From the NCBI GenBank assembly GCA_029938595.1, contig JAOZUP010000216.1:1-6985 (forward strand): DNA of 6,985 nt. The letters run 5' to 3'. The notes below the pieces were generated by a model. It did not search any database and was not told the origin of the DNA. It was given only the letters and a program-made list of their open reading frames with translations. Origin of the DNA: Thermoanaerobaculales bacterium (GTDB lineage Bacteria > Acidobacteriota > Thermoanaerobaculia > Thermoanaerobaculales > Sulfomarinibacteraceae). This document shows, piece by piece, positions 4,881 to 6,985 of this stretch (positions are counted from its first letter, which is position 1; every line of letters starts with the position of its first letter). The position numbers and the translations under genes are program-made.

Positions 4881-5849
4881 ATGAAGCGCATCGTGTTTCG
4901 GCGAATGCTCGCCCTGGTGCCGCTGGTGTGGCTCGTTGCCACCCTGACCTTTGTGGTGGTGCATGCCGCGCCGGGTTCTTACGCCGACACGATCGACAAC
5001 CCGCGGCTCTCCCCCGAAACCCGGGAGCTGATCCGCGCCCGTTACGGCCTCGACCGTCCGCCCCTCGAGCAGTATCTGAGCTGGCTCGGCGCGGTGGCGA
5101 CCGGCGATCTCGGCACCTCGTTCATGTACAAGCAACCGGTGTCGGCGGTGCTGGCCCGGGCGCTACCGCCGACCCTCTTGCTGGCGGGCGCCGCCCTTTT
5201 CTTCGATTTGGTGCTCGGGCTGATCCTGGCGGTGGCGGCGGCACGGCGCCCGTACGGTTGGGTCGATCGAATTACCACCGTCTTGAGCCTGGGCCTTTAT
5301 GGTGTCCCGTCATTCTGGCTGGCGGGACTCCTGATTCTCGTCTTCAGCCTTCTCCTGGGATGGTTTCCGGCATCGCACATGCACTCGGTGGATGCCGCGA
5401 GTCTGAGCGCTCTCCCGCGCCTGGTGGATCTCTTGCGCCACCTCTTCCTGCCCGCCCTCTGCCTCGGACTGGTGGGAGCGGCAGGAACCGCCCGATACCT
5501 GCGCGCCACCCTGATCGACGTCCGCTCCTCGCGCTTCATGCTCGCAGCACGCGCGCGCGGCATCCCCGAGAGCCGACTCCTCTGGGTCCACGCCCTACGC
5601 CCGGCGCTGCTGCCGGTGGTCACCATCCTTGGCCTGTCGCTGCCGATCCTGGTCTCCGGCTCGGTGGTGATCGAGACCATCTTCTCGTGGCCGGGCATGG
5701 GCCAGGTGGCATACAACGCGGCCCGGGCGCGTGACATCCCACTCATCCTGGGTGCCACCCTGATCGGCACCGCCGCAGTGATCCTCGGTAATCTGGCGGC
5801 CGATGTCCTCTATGCCGTGGTCGACCCACGGGCACGGAGGCCGTCGTGA
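4881..5849 (+). CDS. ABC importer permease, DppB/OppB family
   Basis: First of two inner-membrane subunits forming the translocation channel for the preceding binding protein. The product is 322 aa with the family layout: short basic start (MKRIVFRR), first membrane helix (about 9-30), and a periplasmic segment with ARYGLDRPPLEQYLSWL and GDLGTS (75-80). The remaining helices of the BPD_transp_1 domain follow. The ATPase-docking EAA-type loop is LAARARGIPESRLLWVHALR (221-240), ending in PALLPVV. The conserved VIETIFSWPGMG (263-274) and a C-terminus with YAVVDPRAR are also present. No strong Shine-Dalgarno is seen. ATG 4881 gives the usual N-terminus; ATG 4863 would add MLSSPI and is also possible. 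The stop overlaps the next start as GTGA, implying translational coupling. Confidence 0.95.
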   Translation: MKRIVFRRMLALVPLVWLVATLTFVVVHAAPGSYADTIDNPRLSPETRELIRARYGLDRPPLEQYLSWLGAVATGDLGTSFMYKQPVSAVLARALPPTLLLAGAALFFDLVLGLILAVAAARRPYGWVDRITTVLSLGLYGVPSFWLAGLLILVFSLLLGWFPASHMHSVDAASLSALPRLVDLLRHLFLPALCLGLVGAAGTARYLRATLIDVRSSRFMLAARARGIPESRLLWVHALRPALLPVVTILGLSLPILVSGSVVIETIFSWPGMGQVAYNAARARDIPLILGATLIGTAAVILGNLAADVLYAVVDPRARRPS

Positions 5850-6790
5850 GGGCGCCGCGGCGCCTGCTGTGGGGGCTCGCCGGCATCGTGGTGCTGGTCC
5901 TCGCCTGCCTCGTCGGACCGTTGATACTGTCACCGGTCGGCGACGGCGACCCGGTCCACGCCGCGCTGCTCCCACCGGGAACCCGGGTAACGGTCCTCGA
6001 CCTCTCGGACGGCCGAACTCTGGTCTCGCCCGAGGTGGACCTCGATCATGGAGAGTACCTGGTCCACGGCCGGCGGCGGACAACCACGGTTTCCGCCCAC
6101 GATGTCGTCTCGAAGCACGATGCGCGACTCTGGCTGGGCAGCGACCGCTTCGGCCGCGATGTCCTGCCACGACTCTTGCGCGGCGGCCGGATCTCGCTGG
6201 CAATCGCCGCCCTCGGGGCCGCGGTTGCCCTGTTGGTCGGGCTCGGCGTGGGCCTTGCCGCCGCCACCGGTGGCCGAGTCGTCGACGCCGTCCTGATGCG
6301 AACGGTGGACGCCCTCCTCGCATTCCCCCTGCTGCTGCTGTTGATCCTGGTCTCAGCCCTCTTCCGACCCGGACCCACGCTGCTCGTCGCGGTGCTCGGT
6401 CTGACCTCGTGGATGGGATTGGCCCGTCTCGTGCGAGGACAGGTGCTGTCCCTGCGCACCCGCTCGTTCATCCAGGCGGCACGCGTTGCAGGCACCCGCG
6501 AGCTCCGAATCTGGAGTCTTCACTACCTGCCCAACCTCAAGGCCCCGCTGGCCCAGGACACCACCCTCCGCATGGGAAATCTGGTCCTCGCCGAGGCCAC
6601 GCTGAGCTTCCTCGGTCTCGGCATCCCGGCAAGCCTCCCGAGTTGGGGCGCAATGATCGCCGACGGCCAGAGAGTCATGCTCGACGGCTGGTGGCTGTCG
6701 CTCTTCCCCGGTCTCGCAATCACCACCCTCGTCATAAGCCTCGCGCTCATCGGTGACGGGCTACAGCAAACCGGAGATGCCAGCGCCTGA
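5846..6790 (+). CDS. ABC importer permease, DppC/OppC family, with enlarged periplasmic loop
   Basis: Second channel subunit, 314 aa, starting with GTG that overlaps the previous stop by 4 nt. Family marks are an N-terminal helix (8-29), LGSDRFGRDVLPRLLRGGRISL (97-118) matching the family LGTDxxGRD signature, and BPD_transp_1 helices. The EAA-type loop is QAARVAGTRELRIWSLHYLPN (210-230), and LSFLGLGIPASLPSWG (253-268) is the usual conserved stretch. Two points are unusual. Between LLPPGTRV (41-48) and LGSD (97) lie about 48 residues, beta-rich and charged (VLDLSDGRTLV, EYLVHGRRRTTTV), where family members normally run almost directly from LxPP to HxLGTD. The C-terminus ends GDGLQQTGDASA instead of the common LRDALDPRLR. 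No ATPase gene follows within the window. Confidence 0.94.
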   Translation: MRAPRRLLWGLAGIVVLVLACLVGPLILSPVGDGDPVHAALLPPGTRVTVLDLSDGRTLVSPEVDLDHGEYLVHGRRRTTTVSAHDVVSKHDARLWLGSDRFGRDVLPRLLRGGRISLAIAALGAAVALLVGLGVGLAAATGGRVVDAVLMRTVDALLAFPLLLLLILVSALFRPGPTLLVAVLGLTSWMGLARLVRGQVLSLRTRSFIQAARVAGTRELRIWSLHYLPNLKAPLAQDTTLRMGNLVLAEATLSFLGLGIPASLPSWGAMIADGQRVMLDGWWLSLFPGLAITTLVISLALIGDGLQQTGDASA

Positions 6791-6817
6791 GCCCGCATTT
6801 TTCATAAGGACTCTGGG

Positions 6818-6841
6818 ACGGCGGAAGCGGGCCACCGCCGT
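6818..6841. repeat. Hairpin after the permease operon
   Basis: ACGGCGG and CCGCCGT are exact complements around a 10-nt loop. GCCCGC (6791-6796) could compete by pairing with GCGGGC (6827-6832) in the loop. An ATTTTT run lies between 6797 and 6802, before the stem rather than after it, so this is not a standard intrinsic terminator for the operon. Confidence 0.5.
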
Positions 6842-6860
6842 CAACAGGTGGTCAGTGGAA

Positions 6861-6941
6861 AGCCCCGAAGGGGCGTAAGATACATAGCCTGGGGCGTCAG
6901 CCCCAGGTTACCAACGGAACCTCTGAACCAGAGCCCTGAAG
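6861..6941 (+). repeat. AGCCCCGAAGGGGCG-type intergenic hairpin repeat, one unit plus start of another
   Basis: Two adjacent perfect hairpins, GCCCC-GAA-GGGGC (6862-6874) and CCTGGGGC-GTCA-GCCCCAGG (6888-6907), joined by GTAAGATACATAG. After ACCAACGGAACCTCTGAACC the opening motif returns as AGCCCTGAAG at 6932, giving a 71-nt period. The sequence then departs from the pattern, so the second unit is cut short. From memory this family (AGCCCCGAAGGGGCG followed by a CC-GGGGCG-AGCCCC-GG hairpin) is common between genes in Planctomycetes, Verrucomicrobia and relatives; its function is not known to me. Confidence 0.75.
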
Positions 6942-6985
6942 ATGTTGACATATGTCCGACCGGTGTGATGGTAGCGGTCAGCGTC
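6942..6985. other. Unassigned right end
   Basis: Forty-four bases after the truncated repeat. No start codon with a ribosome-binding site, no RNA motif and no repeat is recognised. It is too short to judge whether a gene begins or ends here. Confidence 0.3.

Overview
This is a high-GC window from a Gram-negative bacterium. It carries a lipoprotein-type solute-binding protein and an exported protein that looks like LolA. The proteins and the heavily repeated intergenic DNA remind me of Acidobacteriota such as Thermoanaerobaculia, but that placement is a recollection of genome style and was not tested.

Layout. On the minus strand, from right to left, are purH (2306 to 768, bifunctional AICAR transformylase/IMP cyclohydrolase), a 141-residue protein built from two similar halves (573 to 148), and the N-terminus of an exported protein that runs off the window (137 to 1). 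A 793-bp divergent region (2307-3099) separates these from a plus-strand peptide/nickel-type ABC importer. That importer consists of a lipoprotein substrate-binding protein (3100-4716), a DppB/OppB-type permease (4881-5849) and a DppC/OppC-type permease (5846-6790, overlapping by GTGA). No ATPase gene follows within the remaining 195 bp.

The genes are ordinary; the gaps are not. Every intergenic gap longer than 150 bp contains its own short repeats. The purH/141-residue-gene gap has AACGTT-type units. The divergent region has AATTTCG heptads, 8-bp CACAGAGA-type units and a run of unrelated hairpins. The binding-protein/permease gap has 7-bp GATACCA-type units, and the right end has an AGCCCCGAAGGGGCG-type repeat. 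Two of these families, unrelated in sequence, share one layout: about 36 nt of short-period repeat, a 36-43 nt spacer, then about 36 nt of the same repeat inverted. The GATACC copy begins 3 nt after the binding-protein stop codon. In the sense RNA it can pair at 35 of 36 positions, four of them as G-U, so it could act as a 3' stabiliser that favours the binding protein over the permeases. The CACAGAGA copy is larger, with inverted arms around a 438-bp spacer full of hairpins.

I found no defence system, CRISPR array, tRNA, rRNA or transposase gene. The best candidate for something undescribed is this class of inverted short-period repeats confined to the gaps between genes.
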